Below are positions 57,901 to 60,900 of a stretch of 64,000 nt of DNA, one piece after another (the first letter of the stretch is position 1; the number at the start of each line of letters is the position of its first letter). The stretch covers positions 1,798,001 to 1,862,000 of the forward strand of contig JAZGUH010000145.1 in NCBI GenBank assembly GCA_037893225.1. The letters run 5' to 3'. This stretch comes from Hippasteria phrygiana. Taxonomy: Eukaryota > Echinodermata > Asteroidea > Valvatida > Goniasteridae. The position numbers were made by a program, and so were the translations under genes. The notes under the pieces were generated by a model. It made no database searches and was not told the DNA's origin. It worked only from the letters and a program-made list of their open reading frames with translations.

Positions 57901-60900
57901 GATATTTTTTAAAATCGATTTCACGATAGTTATGCAGTCTGTTAAGTCATTGACTTGTGCAACAAATTATTGCATAACTTAAACAATTATTTCTTTTATG
58001 TACGGCAAATGGGAGAACTCTGTGGCTTTTGTGACTGTTGTTTCAGCTTGAATTTTTTACCTCTAAAATAAGTCAAGATTACAATGCAGTATGTATTCCA
58101 TTATGAGCATTGATTTTGGCAATGGACTGAACTTAAATTTATAAATCTTGAACATAACTTGACACTTCGGCTGTTTTTTCCCAAGCTACATGTTGCCATA
58201 TTTATAGCAGATTTGTGTGAAACCTGGTCCCTTATCTGTTTCCATGGTTTCTGAACATTTCTAACAGAGCTCAAGCCCCAAATGGTACTACAACGTGAAG
58301 CGAGTTGCCAAGAAAGTCATCCTCTCAGATTGGTTTGCCCGAGCCATCATGGTCTTGATCATTGTTCATTGGTAAGATTCATCTTTTGATGCTTGGTACA
58401 CCCATGGAAACTAAAGTTACATACTGAGGTTTTTTCCAGTATTCATTTGAAACCCTCCTACTATTTATAAGGTCAAAATCAGTAAAAATGTCCTTCCACC
58501 TCCCCTGCTATACTTTTACACAGACATGATCAGATTACATGTGGTTTTGTACCATACATGTAGGAGGGTCAAAAACAATCACGTGACTGATTTTGACCCA
58601 TACAACAACATGGCTCAGAATGTATGTTTGCATAGGTATGGTTTTAATAAGGGGATAAAAGTGTGATGACCCAGTCTTTACCTTTTAAAGTGGGGAGGTG
58701 AGTTGTGGAAGTTACGTACCGCCTGGGTATAGGTCTGAAAATTGGGAATATTTCTGTGGAATCTGATGAAGAATTATCCTCTGTAATCTAGGTTGAGGAA
58801 AACCATAAGGGTTAGCAATTTTAAATGTCACCAACCCTACCACCTCTGATCATAACCCTTTACCTAGAATGACTTTTAGCCTTGTAATGGGTGATAATGA
58901 AACAAATAAATCAAAAGCTGTGTGATGTTTTTGTAAAATATTGGTTACCATGTTGTATGCGATTTAATTGGCAAATAATGGCATATGTCATGAGAATGTT
59001 ACGAGCCACTACTTTGTAACCAAACTGTGTATGTCCAAGGCAGCAACCTCTTGTACTAAGGGATTATATCCTTATAAAAGCAGACGGTATTGTCTGCGGT
59101 ACTGATTTTTGTTTTCTTATTGTCTGCAGCATTTTGTTTTGTCTGGAGTGGCGAGGTATGGCTGAATCAGTAAGGCTTGGCATTGCAATTGGCAAATCAG
59201 TCATAGTCGGCATATTTGTGGTGAGTAATCCTTCAATCGTGTGGTGTTGAGTCTTGTTTTTTTTTCTTTGCAGGGGAAGGCATTGGATCCTTGGGTTAAG
59301 AACATTTTGAGAAACAAATTTTGGATAACTGGGAATTTTGGTTCTTCAGTTGAGCTGAGGGAGTCGAGTTTCCTCTCCTTTTACCTCTTTGATTTAGGTT
59401 CGAATCCCGCCTGAGTCAAATGTGGATTGGTTCTATTCCCTACCCGCTTCCGTGGGTTTGCACTAAAATATTATTCTGCGGTTTTCCTCCTTACTCTAAA
59501 ACTTGGTTGAACTTTGCCAGCTATCCCTGTTTGCCTCAGTCACAATAGAACCTTTCCAATATTGGCATTGCTGTTGTGGACTCTTTGCAGATGCCGACCA
59601 CGATTGTAATGTTTGTATGGAACCTGGCTTTAACACAGCAGAAATCAAAGGGAGTTGTCAAGGATGTCGGACTGCGTGATTTATCAAAATAAAAAACGGA
59701 GTATGCTCTTTTTAATGCTGATGAAGAACAAGTGAAAAGATTTCCTACAGAGTTAATCATTTCACAGAATCCAGTCACAAATGTTGTTTTTTGTTGGTGA
59801 CTAGGTGGAGGCGTGTCTACGTGTCTTCATTGACTGGCGCATCCTCAAGGAGGTTCTTGAAGTGATAGATGTCATCCTCATCGTCGGCGCGTTGGGCAAT
59901 AACATCTTGTGGTACTTCTCAACTGAGCATCAACAGATCTTTAGCGTGCTTGGTGGTTTGGCCGTGGCGTTCAGGGTTGGGTCAAACTCGGCCCAGGTAA
60001 GCTTAACTACACCTGTATACTGTTGTTAATCAATTAGCTCTGTGACTTTGTTACATCTAGGGGTATTTATTTTTTTCAGAATTTGTGTAAAAGTCCTGTT
60101 TATTCATGGGTCTCTTTTTTTTAGGATTTTAGCGTCTTCTGTTGGGCCCTTATATATATATATATCAAGCCATAATTCCCCTGAAGAAGGTGCATTGCAC
60201 CGAAAGCTCGGGTAAAACTATCCGGTGAGCACTGTTTCACCTTTACCATATATATTTTCTATATATATATATATATATATATACAGTGTGTATCAAAAAG
60301 CAGTTATGTTAAAGTTATGAACTTGATCACTGTAAGTATAGTTACTCCGTGGAAGTGAAACATTGAATTCATGGTCTGCAGGTAATTCTGTAAGTTGTGG
60401 GTTTGAGCCCAGTCCTGGGCTATAGCACTTCTACACTTAATATGGGTAGATCAGAGGCATTATTAATGCCTTGCAGTGGACTAGTTACCCATCCTGACCC
60501 TATTCATACTGTGAAGAGATCAGATTATCTTGTCTTGTTTCAGTGTGAGGGGCTGGTTCTTCCACACTTTCCTCTGTAGCCCACACCTCAAGTGGCCCTT
60601 GGCCTTGTGATGGACAACTTGCATTTAAACAAAAAAGTTACATCATAAAGGATAGTTCATCAATTTTGCATTCTTGCGGTCTCAGATGATTGAGTACCAT
60701 TGATTTAAACAAAATGGCTACAAAATGTCTTTTTCCAAGTTAATATTCCCAACCAATGCCCTCAACACATTCTGGCACGGATACCTAATTTTAAATATTA
60801 CGCCCTGTGGTTATTTCCTTCGGGGACATTTGAAGAACACTGCGTTCAAGTTCTTTTCATGATGTTGCCGAGTCACAGGCAATTAGTCTTCATGACCAGG

